A stretch of 7,228 nt of DNA from Desulfobacterales bacterium (lineage in GTDB: Bacteria; Desulfobacterota; Desulfobulbia; Desulfobulbales; Desulfocapsaceae), in NCBI GenBank assembly GCA_013042695.1, contig JABDPQ010000572.1, positions 1 through 7,228 of the forward strand, read 5' to 3'. Below the pieces are notes generated by a model. That model did no database searches and had not been told where the DNA came from. It worked only from the letters and a program-made list of their open reading frames with translations. Positions 1-5,608 of the stretch are shown piece by piece. Positions within the stretch are counted from its first letter, which is position 1. Each line of letters begins with the position of its first letter. The translations under genes were made by a program, and so were the position numbers.

Positions 1-979
1 ACAGGTGTGTTTGATAAACGGGATAGGTATTGAGCGTCATGATTCCACCTGCTGCAATAGCCAGACGAAGCAGCAGTGCCAACATCTTCATCGCTATGGC
101 CCCTGCCCAATGATCCAGTCTTGATTGCTGATCTGCATCTGTTTTCAACCGGCATGACACCACCAACCAATCTCTTGCAAAACCGAGCAGCAGTGGCGTC
201 ATAAAAATAAGGCCGGCAATTCGCGTAAATACTGGATTAAAGGTCGGCAAGAGCGCCATCCCCACCAATCCCATCTGGAAACCAGCGATGATCCGTGCGT
301 AGGGTCGTGATTGCAACCTGGCCACAGGCAAAGCTTTTTTTTGCCGCATCCAGATACCGAGGATAAAAAAATAGTAAGCCAGCCCCACGAGGAGATAACT
401 GACCGGCAACCGTCCAAGGGCAACAGCTAAGATCGATGCTACCATGAGTCCTGCAGCATCGGTTTCGATATCCAGTTTTTTGCCAAGCTCTGTTTCTTGT
501 CCCTCTTTTCTGGCAACGATGCCATCGAGCAGATCTGCCAGTGAAATCCCGAGATAGATTATTCCCGGTGCCCAGCTCAGAACATAGGGGATTCCCTGAG
601 ATTTGTAGATTGCCATTGGCAATAAGCCGGCAAGCGCAACGACGGCACCAGCACGCAGCAAGGTCAGCCAATTGGCCGCCCCCAGTGTCGGAAAAAGTTC
701 GTCTTCTTCTCTGCCTCGATGATTGCTTGGCAGATGGTGAAACAAATTTCTTTGAATATGAAAGGCAACCGCCAAGCCGAATAGAAGTGTCCACATGGAG
801 GCGGGTTCATTTCGAAACATTGGCAGGCAGAAGACAACACTCAACAGCCAGGGAAAAAAGAGAAGCAGAGAAGCGCGCCTGGCTTGATGACGCAATCTCA
901 TTATAGTCTCCTGCCGGTTTCTCATTTGAGAACGGTATTTTTCAGCTTCATCGCCTGAGAACGTTGACAGCTTTTTCAT
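1..979 (-). CDS. CDP-alcohol phosphatidyltransferase family membrane protein (C-terminus beyond window)
   Basis: Integral membrane enzyme of the family that transfers a phosphatidyl or related phosphate group from a CDP-activated donor to an alcohol such as glycerol phosphate, inositol phosphate or serine. I translated an uninterrupted minus-strand frame of 326 codons that leaves the window at base 1 without a stop. The full family signature D-x2-D-G-x2-A-R-x8-G-x3-D-x3-D is present at residues 149-174 (D149, D152, G153, A156, R157, G166, D170, D174), so the metal and CDP site looks intact. It is preceded by the usual NWLTLLRAG-type entry (103-111) and followed by hydrophobic segments near 176-210, 231-247, 254-274 and 295-314. 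An unusual N-terminal extension of about 100 residues carries two more hydrophobic segments (37-53, 62-77). The ATG at 979 overlaps the phosphatase stop as ATGA. A second ATG at 901 has a better RBS and would remove 26 polar residues. The accepted alcohol cannot be told from the sequence. Confidence 0.88.
   Translation of the reverse strand, partial: MKKLSTFSGDEAEKYRSQMRNRQETIMRLRHQARRASLLLFFPWLLSVVFCLPMFRNEPASMWTLLFGLAVAFHIQRNLFHHLPSNHRGREEDELFPTLGAANWLTLLRAGAVVALAGLLPMAIYKSQGIPYVLSWAPGIIYLGISLADLLDGIVARKEGQETELGKKLDIETDAAGLMVASILAVALGRLPVSYLLVGLAYYFFILGIWMRQKKALPVARLQSRPYARIIAGFQMGLVGMALLPTFNPVFTRIAGLIFMTPLLLGFARDWLVVSCRLKTDADQQSRLDHWAGAIAMKMLALLLRLAIAAGGIMTLNTYPVYQTHL
908..912 (-). promoter_or_regulatory. 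Strong internal RBS for alternative start of the phosphatidyltransferase
   Basis: On the minus strand AGGAG lies 6 bases before the in-frame ATG at 901-899. The ATG at 979 has only a weaker AGGCGG about 10 bases upstream, inside the phosphatase gene, though it has the ATGA overlap typical of translational coupling. Initiation at 901 would give a protein starting MRLRHQARR directly before the first hydrophobic segment, a positive-inside arrangement that makes sense for a membrane protein. The two starts remain unresolved. Confidence 0.45.
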
Positions 980-1764
980 AGCAACAGAACCGCCTGGAGC
1001 TGCCTGAGCGTTGATCGGTCGAGGTTTGCCTTATTCGTCAGGTAATCTTCGATGGTACCGTAGGACTTTTCAAGGTGATCAAACATGGCGACGAGAGGTT
1101 CGATAGGTGCCTGCAGGTAGTACGCTGCCTTCTCGGGCGCGATACCAAACGAGGCGAATTTGGCATATATCGGTTGCAAACGCTCAGCGTTGCAGGCATC
1201 TGATAGAGCGTGATCCGATAGAATAGCCTCCTCCCCCACGCCTAGGGCCATAAGCAGCAGTGCCGCACAAATTCCGGTGCGATCCTTACCGCCGGTGCAG
1301 TGGAAGACCAAGGGCAGGTTATGAGAAGAGACGACGAGGCTCAAAACGTTGCCCCAAACTGGTCCGAAATCATCAAGGTATCGCTGGTAAAGTCCGACTA
1401 GAAAATCCATTGAAAGCCAGGCATCATCTCCCGCCTTCAAGCGATCAATGGCTGTGGCCGGATCAAAGATTTTGTCTTGAACCGGCAAAGAGAGTAAACG
1501 GATCGAACCGTCGTGCGGCAAAAGATCTGGAGCACGCTGCTGCTCCCTAACGCTTCTGAGATCACAGACAATCTTAAGCCGCAGGCGCTGCAACATCTGC
1601 TGATCATTGGTGGATAGGCGGGAGAGGTGATCTGAACGAAAAACCAGCCCCCTCCTGACACAGCGAAGATCAGTCGAGACGTTACCGCCAAGGTCGCGAA
1701 AATTTGCCGCCCCGGAAAGAGGCAGTCGTCGATTACCTAGAGTAGTAGGGGTTGTATCGGCCAT
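976..1764 (-). CDS. Tyrosine/lipid phosphatase, Y_phosphatase3 (MptpB-like) family
   Basis: Soluble Cys-dependent phosphatase using a phospho-cysteine intermediate. Numbering from the ATG at 1764 (262 aa), the P-loop HCTGGKDRTG lies at 155-164, giving nucleophile C156 and phosphate-binding R162 (CX5R). The Lys-Asp pair K160-D161 is typical of the branch that includes mycobacterial MptpB, which acts on phosphotyrosine and phosphoinositides. Other family marks are LPLSGAANFRDLGG (14-27), RRGLVFRSDHL (38-48), CDLRS (67-71) and the C-terminal YGTIEDYL (235-242). No signal peptide or membrane segment is seen, so it should be cytoplasmic. The frame stays open to a TTG at 1818 (280 aa), but the extra 18 residues precede the conserved domain. 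Neither start has a convincing RBS, so the start is uncertain. The stop overlaps the ATG of the phosphatidyltransferase, so the two are almost certainly one operon. The substrate may be a lipid phosphate made by that partner, but this is inference; a protein-tyrosine phosphatase is the alternative. Confidence 0.88.
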   Translation of the reverse strand: MADTTPTTLGNRRLPLSGAANFRDLGGNVSTDLRCVRRGLVFRSDHLSRLSTNDQQMLQRLRLKIVCDLRSVREQQRAPDLLPHDGSIRLLSLPVQDKIFDPATAIDRLKAGDDAWLSMDFLVGLYQRYLDDFGPVWGNVLSLVVSSHNLPLVFHCTGGKDRTGICAALLLMALGVGEEAILSDHALSDACNAERLQPIYAKFASFGIAPEKAAYYLQAPIEPLVAMFDHLEKSYGTIEDYLTNKANLDRSTLRQLQAVLLL

Positions 1765-1818
1765 GATGTAAAATAAAATAGATCGGCAGGGTGGATTTGT
1801 CGAAGTATTAGTGGTCAA

Positions 1819-2065
1819 TCAAGCACGACATCCTTGTTCGAAATGACACAAAACCACTCTTTTTCTTTTCATGGTTGCATGACAACTCAGCAGATGGAGC
1901 AGTCTCGCACACCTTGTGTACAGCACTTTGAGCAGTGACACCTGCACGACAACATCTGAGGTATCACTCGTTGTTGATGCCGATTATCTCGCAAGTATTC
2001 AAGCAAATTTGCAAGAGGGGCTCTGGTAAATTCTGCCAGTTCTTGAATTACTGGCGGGTGTCATT
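1819..2065. other. Divergent intergenic region between phosphatase operon and rhomboid gene
   Basis: About 250 bases separate the two divergent genes and should hold both promoters, but I could not pick a convincing -35/-10 pair on either strand. Visible structure is limited to a 10-base palindrome GCAAATTTGC at 2003-2012 and the hairpin immediately before the rhomboid ATG, listed separately. No RNA gene or credible small ORF was recognised. Confidence 0.5.
2033..2057 (+). promoter_or_regulatory. Hairpin at the rhomboid translation start
   Basis: Bases 2033-2040 (CTGCCAGT) pair with 2050-2057 (ACTGGCGG), eight pairs including one G-U, around a 9-base loop. The 3' arm contains the only G-rich stretch (GGCGGGTG, 2053-2060) that could serve as RBS for the ATG at 2066. 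In RNA the structure could therefore limit translation from that start. There is no T-run after it, so it is not a terminator. Its relevance depends on the ATG at 2066 being the true start. Confidence 0.4.
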
Positions 2066-2983
2066 ATGTTCTGTAAACGTTTTAACATAGATGCCGCATA
2101 CGCGAAAATGAGTACCATACAGCAATGTGATTATTTTATGAGCTCATCAAAAAAAAGAAACTCACTCCTTTGTCCGAATTGCAGAAGGTTAGTCAGTCGG
2201 TCCGCACCCGTCTGTCCTGCATGTGGTTTGAAGAATCCCGGCTCGATATGGAAAGATAATATATTTACCAGGAGTGTCGGCAGGGAAGATGGAATCTTGA
2301 GGGTTATTCTTGTGGCAAATATTGCCATGTTTGTGCTCTCGGTCGCGATTGACCTGCGTCCTACGGTTTTGTCCAGTAGCCCCTTCAATTTTCTCTCACC
2401 GAGTAATAACAGTCTCCTCGTACTCGGCTCAACCGGCACAATACCGCTATTTCAGTTCAATCGCTGGTGGTCGCTTATCTCAGCAAGTTATCTTCACGGC
2501 AGCCTGCTGCACATAGCTTTCAACATGATTGCGTTGCATCAACTCGGACCTCTGATTCTGCGGGAATACGGTGCAAGTAGAATGATTGCCATATACACGC
2601 TGAGCGGAATTGGTGGATATATTGTTTCCGCCTTGTTTGGCGTGCGTTTTACTATTGGAGCTTCGGCTGCCGTATGCGGGCTGATCGGTGCGGCGCTTTA
2701 CTATGGGAAAAGCCGCGGAGGTGCATACGGTAAAGCAATCTACAGTCAGATCGGCGGTTGGGCTGTGGGAATATTCATTTTTGGTTTCATGGTTCCCGGC
2801 ATCAATAATTGGGGACATGCCGGAGGTATGCTTTCTGGTGCGCTTGCAGGCTATATTCTTGGCTATCAAGAGCGTTCTCGGGAGAACATAGGCCATAAGT
2901 TTTTAAGTACGATCTGTATCGTCTGTACGGGCCTTACACTGCTCTGGTCTATTGCAAATGGCGTATTCTTCGTACTCTCATAA
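2066..2983 (+). CDS. Rhomboid family intramembrane serine protease with N-terminal zinc ribbon
   Basis: Intramembrane protease that cleaves transmembrane segments of other proteins by a Ser-His dyad. The 305-aa product starts with a zinc-ribbon knuckle pair, CPNC (36-39) and CPACG (50-54), giving four Cys ligands C36, C39, C50 and C53. A membrane domain follows with hydrophobic segments near 77-96, 138-157, 174-195, 197-213, 228-244, 251-267 and 281-303. Rhomboid hallmarks are RWWSLISASYLHGSLLH (133-149) with H144, H149 and N153, the catalytic serine S200 in GASAAVCGL, and the catalytic His H251 in NNWGHAGG. The residue after Ser is Ala where GxSG is usual, a mild variation. The start is uncertain: ATG at 2066 has a hairpin-covered RBS-like stretch, and in-frame ATGs at 2108 and 2138 would still keep the zinc ribbon, 2138 giving an N-terminus MSSSKKRNSLLCPNC. 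It faces the phosphatase operon divergently and is separated by about 240 bases from the next gene, so it is probably monocistronic. Its substrate is unknown. Confidence 0.92.
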   Translation: MFCKRFNIDAAYAKMSTIQQCDYFMSSSKKRNSLLCPNCRRLVSRSAPVCPACGLKNPGSIWKDNIFTRSVGREDGILRVILVANIAMFVLSVAIDLRPTVLSSSPFNFLSPSNNSLLVLGSTGTIPLFQFNRWWSLISASYLHGSLLHIAFNMIALHQLGPLILREYGASRMIAIYTLSGIGGYIVSALFGVRFTIGASAAVCGLIGAALYYGKSRGGAYGKAIYSQIGGWAVGIFIFGFMVPGINNWGHAGGMLSGALAGYILGYQERSRENIGHKFLSTICIVCTGLTLLWSIANGVFFVLS

Positions 2984-3147
2984 GATATCTAAGCAACTTA
3001 AGAAGTTTCAGCTACTCATCACGATGGTGGTACAAGACAATTCCAAGAAGATGAATGCTCTCGCAAAAGCAATAGAATGAGAAATTACTCCTCACAGGAA
3101 GTTTAATGAGTTGAAGCTACCCAAAACCAAGTAACGCAACTCTCTGG

Positions 3148-3176
3148 TTGATTTTCAGCTGTCAGGTAGTTATAAC
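3148..3176 (+). promoter_or_regulatory. Sigma70-type promoter for the EamA transporter gene
   Basis: TTGATT at 3148-3153 and TATAAC at 3171-3176 are separated by exactly 17 bases, each hexamer one or two bases from consensus. Transcription would begin near 3183, giving a leader of roughly 40 bases before the ATG at 3225. This supports independent expression of the transporter rather than read-through from the rhomboid gene 240 bases upstream. The rest of the 2984-3224 gap shows only a short AT-rich hairpin (AACTT/AAGTT near 2995-3007) without a T-run. Confidence 0.6.
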
Positions 3177-3224
3177 GAATCCTCATTTATTTACTGCGCT
3201 TATTCAACCGCATCTCAGTCTTAC

Positions 3225-4115
3225 ATGGCCAGACCTATTGTTACCTATATATCTCTCGTATTCACCATGCTGTGCTGGGGTGGAACCTTCGTTGCCGGAA
3301 GATTTCTTGCCGGTTCAGTTCCCCCTGCAAATGCAGCATTTTTGAGATTTGCAATTGCTACTTTGGTACTGGCGCTTATGGTCCGGCTGCTCGATGGACG
3401 GATTTCGGCCCCACCTCGCAAGCAATGGCTCCCCCTGCTGCTGCTTGGCATGACCGGAGTTTTAACCTATAACATCCTTTTTTTTACTGGCCTGCAGTAC
3501 ATTGAAGCCGGCCGCGCCTCACTAATCATTGCCCTAAATCCATTGGCGATAACAATTGGTGCTGTCATAATTCTTGGTGAACGACTGACTTACGGCCAGT
3601 TCGGTGGCATATTCATCTCTTTGATCGGCGCTCTCTTTGTTATCAGCAATGGCCATCCAACTATTATTTTTTCGGGTGGCTTCGGAATCGGAGAGGTTGC
3701 AATTCTTGGTTGTGTTGCAAGTTGGACTGCTTTTTCACTCATCGGCAGGACAGTACTTAAATCACTTTCACCAATCTCATCTGTCTTTTTTGCTTCACTT
3801 ATCGGGACAATTTTGCTTTTTCCCCTTTCATTGAAAAATGCATTAATCACCGATACTCTTTCATATTCTATTTACGATTGGACGAGTGTAATCTTTCTCG
3901 GCCTATTCGGTACTGCGATTAGTTTCTCATTATATTATCAGGCAATTCGCAAGATTGGCGCCTCACGTTCCTGCGTGTTTATAAATCTTGTTCCCTTGTT
4001 TTCAATACTTCTCTCTTGGCTTATCCTTGAAGAGTCAGTTAAACTTTCTGTATTGGCTGGAGGCATTTGTATACTAACAGGCGTCTATTTCACCAACCGT
4101 TTGCCAGAGAAATAA
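3225..4115 (+). CDS. EamA/DMT superfamily transporter
   Basis: Inner-membrane permease of the drug/metabolite transporter superfamily, whose members export amino acids, metabolites or drugs. The 296-aa length and ten hydrophobic segments (about 6-26, 36-55, 68-88, 97-116, 126-141, 155-173, 185-203, 220-240, 247-267, 275-291) fit the family. The internal duplication is visible: segment 4 ends in ILGERL (116-121) and segment 9 ends in ILEESV (267-272), the matching acidic hallmarks of the two EamA halves. CWGGTFVAGR (17-26) in segment 1 and ALNPLAITIGAVI (103-115) are also typical. The ATG at 3225 is the only ATG that keeps segment 1 entire; the frame is open upstream to a stop at 3132 without another good start codon. 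No RBS is visible before it, so initiation may be weak or leader-dependent. The promoter 50 bases upstream makes it a separate unit. The substrate cannot be predicted; the neighbouring methyltransferase-like gene hints at, but does not prove, a sulfur amino acid link. Confidence 0.93.
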   Translation: MARPIVTYISLVFTMLCWGGTFVAGRFLAGSVPPANAAFLRFAIATLVLALMVRLLDGRISAPPRKQWLPLLLLGMTGVLTYNILFFTGLQYIEAGRASLIIALNPLAITIGAVIILGERLTYGQFGGIFISLIGALFVISNGHPTIIFSGGFGIGEVAILGCVASWTAFSLIGRTVLKSLSPISSVFFASLIGTILLFPLSLKNALITDTLSYSIYDWTSVIFLGLFGTAISFSLYYQAIRKIGASRSCVFINLVPLFSILLSWLILEESVKLSVLAGGICILTGVYFTNRLPEK

Positions 4116-4303
4116 ACGATTCAATTCTGTCTGAAGCATTACAATTTTTTGCTGTCTGTCACAAATGGGAAAATGGCTTATTATATCAGTATCGGTAATT
4201 TATTTTCTATACGCTTCTCTAATAGCTTATATAAGGGGGGGAGCGCCTTTTTATAGCTGAAAACAACAAAACTCTCTAAATGTAGAAGTTGTTAATTAAA
4301 GTA
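4116..4303. other. AT-rich gap after the transporter gene with a weak terminator-like hairpin
   Basis: First part of a 357-base gene-free stretch (4116-4472); the second part holds the long inverted repeat. The only structure here is an imperfect hairpin at 4224-4258. AGCT at 4224-4227 pairs with AGCT at 4255-4258, and AAGG at 4233-4236 with CCTT at 4246-4249, around a G-rich loop, with TTTTT at 4248-4252. It could end the transporter transcript, but it is poor by rho-independent standards. No ORF, tRNA or known riboswitch core was recognised. Confidence 0.35.
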
Positions 4304-4447
4304 TGAGTTTTTTGCAAAACGATGATTTTCGTTCAAAGTCAAACCATGCGAATAATTTTTACCGCAGGCATATAATTGATGTTCCGAGAATAAAAATTTA
4401 AGCATAACGCAGAGGTTGAACGAAAAGGGCGTTTTGCAAGTGGCTCA
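4304..4447. repeat. 144-bp long inverted repeat, MITE-like or structured leader
   Basis: The arms are almost fully complementary. TGAG 4304-4307 pairs with CTCA 4444-4447, TTGCAAAACG 4312-4321 with CGTTTTGCAA 4430-4439, and TTTTCGTTCAA 4326-4336 with TTGAACGAAAA 4416-4426. Between TGAG and the 10-base block, T4308-T4311 face GTGG 4440-4443, three of four being G-U pairs in RNA; ATGA 4322-4325 faces GGG 4427-4429. Further in, AATTTTTA 4354-4361 pairs with TAAAAATT 4391-4398, and TGCG 4347-4350 with CGCA 4408-4411. The termini are TG...CA, and GTA lies directly outside both ends (4301-4303, 4448-4450), a possible 3-bp target duplication. A small non-autonomous element and a large 5' leader fold are both possible. 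There is no coding capacity inside. Confidence 0.65.
4371..4376 (+). promoter_or_regulatory. Candidate -10 box inside the inverted-repeat loop
   Basis: A perfect TATAAT at 4371-4376 points toward the methyltransferase-like gene about 100 bases downstream. No good -35 hexamer lies 16-18 bases upstream, where only GCGAAT-like sequence is found. This is the best promoter element I can see for that gene, but it stands on one hexamer in AT-rich DNA. Confidence 0.3.
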
Positions 4448-4458
4448 GTATGTCATTT

Positions 4459-4465
4459 GAGGAGG
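4459..4465 (+). promoter_or_regulatory. Strong RBS of the methyltransferase-like gene
   Basis: GAGGAGG lies 7 bases before the ATG at 4473 and 11 bases after the end of the long inverted repeat. It fixes the start and implies efficient translation. Confidence 0.85.
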
Positions 4466-4472
4466 TTTCATC

Positions 4473-5408
4473 ATGTCTCAGAGATATGAAAAATTTATGA
4501 GCGAGATCAGAGAAGGTAACCTCAAAGTTCTTGATAGCGGTGTGTCTACTGAACTTGAGAAAAGAGGTGGGGCAATGGGTGAAGGCTATTGGTCAGCTCG
4601 AGTGTCTGTAGAAGCATTCGACCTTTTAGTTGATACTCATAAAGCCTATATTGATGCAGGCGCTGATATCATCACCGTCAACAGCTATGCAACCTCGCGT
4701 CTTGTGCTGGGTCGCACTGGCAATGCAGACCAAGTTGAAAATATCAACATGAAAAATATCGAAGCTGCATTGGAGGCTCGAGTGCAGTGCGGTGCAGACA
4801 ATGTCCTTGTTGCAGGCTCAATTGCACATCAAGTGGCTTGGGAGCGGGATGGAGATGCTTTCAAGCAGCAAATTGCTATACCCGTCTCGTATGAAGAGTT
4901 GAAAATTGCCTTTGACGAAATGATTTTCTTTCATGAGCAGGGTGAAGTAGACGTCGTATTGTTGGAGATGATGACTATTCCCAACCGAATGAAGGTCTTG
5001 TTTGATTGTCTTTCTTCTTCATCATTGCCTGTCTGGTGTGGATTTTCAGCCAAACAAGAAAATGAACAGGCAGCAATAACAAGCTGGCATGATGAGAATG
5101 TAAAATTTGTTGATAATATAGTAATGGCTAAAGCCTATAACTTTGACATGATGGGTATAATGCATTCATCAGTCGATGTGATTTCCGATGCAATTTCTCT
5201 CATACAGAAAAATTACTCCGGACCAATAATGGCATATCCGGATAGTGGCTACTTCGAGCCGCCAAATTGGCAATTTCAAAAGGTTATAGCGCCAGAAGAG
5301 TTGTTCGAATTTGCTTTAGGATGGATGCATAAGGGAGTAGCAGTCATCGGAGGATGCTGTGGATTAGGACCGGAACACACACAGGCATTAGCTAAACTAA
5401 AGTTATAG
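4473..5408 (+). CDS. Homocysteine S-methyltransferase family protein with variant zinc site
   Basis: A 311-aa single-domain (beta/alpha)8 protein related to MmuM, BHMT and the N-terminal part of MetH, enzymes that use a zinc-bound homocysteine thiolate to accept a methyl group. Visible marks are LDSGVSTEL (20-28), the substrate-cradle WSARVSVE (40-47), a DIITVNSYATS strand (65-75), VLVAGSIA (111-118), VVLLEMM with E165, YPDSGY (255-260), and the C-terminal zinc pair C295-C296 in VIGGCCGLGPEHT. The third zinc Cys normally sits in a GINC motif (C229 in E. coli MmuM as I recall it). Here the matching position reads GIMHSS (228-233), so His231 replaces Cys. YPNSGE is also altered to YPDSGY followed by FEPPNW. 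Coordinated changes around the site suggest a distinct subfamily, possibly with another thiol substrate or a His-containing zinc site. It is cytoplasmic, with no signal or membrane segment. The start is fixed by an excellent RBS. It is convergent with the PurF-like gene. Confidence 0.88.
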   Translation: MSQRYEKFMSEIREGNLKVLDSGVSTELEKRGGAMGEGYWSARVSVEAFDLLVDTHKAYIDAGADIITVNSYATSRLVLGRTGNADQVENINMKNIEAALEARVQCGADNVLVAGSIAHQVAWERDGDAFKQQIAIPVSYEELKIAFDEMIFFHEQGEVDVVLLEMMTIPNRMKVLFDCLSSSSLPVWCGFSAKQENEQAAITSWHDENVKFVDNIVMAKAYNFDMMGIMHSSVDVISDAISLIQKNYSGPIMAYPDSGYFEPPNWQFQKVIAPEELFEFALGWMHKGVAVIGGCCGLGPEHTQALAKLKL

Positions 5409-5608
5409 AGCTTCTCTTGAAATTGGAGAATAATGGATCAGACTACTAAATTAAAATAACATGAATAACAGGTAGTTACGTGCAAAAAGGGTAAATCTTT
5501 ATTTGCTGGTCTTCTGTCCCGACTAAAACTTTATACTGTGATATCAAAGTCCTGTCCAAACCTGAGTGTGCAAATCCCTTCAGCTAAAAGATGGCCAAAT
5601 GATAGTCA
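5409..5608. other. Convergent intergenic region with weak terminator candidate
   Basis: Two hundred AT-rich bases between convergent stops. On the minus strand, the reading direction of the PurF-like gene, a short hairpin spans 5550-5528 (ACTTT and ATA paired with TAT and AAAGT, one bulge, 6-base loop) and runs into TTTTAG. It might end that transcript but is thermodynamically weak. Another poor stem, GCAAA.../...TTTGC, lies at 5482-5505. No gene was recognised. Confidence 0.3.

Noticed and set aside
237..794. Minus-strand 185-aa open frame
   Set aside because: It is a shadow frame of the phosphatidyltransferase gene. The frame carrying the complete CDP-alcohol phosphatidyltransferase motif runs through the same DNA, and this product is Cys/Arg-rich without domain marks.
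541..906. Plus-strand 121-aa open frame
   Set aside because: Antisense to the phosphatidyltransferase gene, with no recognisable motif or RBS.
1819..1900. Promoter of the phosphatase operon (minus-strand TTGACC near 1810-1820 or TTGTCA near 1880)
   Set aside because: Neither hexamer has an acceptable -10 at 16-18 bases.
2480..2896. Minus-strand 138-aa open frame
   Set aside because: Antisense shadow of the rhomboid gene, with no hydrophobic or domain pattern of its own.
4224..4258. Firm rho-independent terminator for the transporter gene
   Set aside because: The stem is short and interrupted, and the T-run lies inside the 3' arm. It is kept only as a weak candidate.
4304..4447. Integron attC site
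   Set aside because: Size and imperfect stem fit loosely, but the RYYYAAC / GTTRRRY core sites are not at the ends, and no integrase or cassette-like gene series is seen.
4116..4472. SAM, SAH or cobalamin riboswitch before the methyltransferase-like gene
   Set aside because: The location invites it, but I could not find the conserved cores of these classes. The structure present is a simple long inverted repeat.
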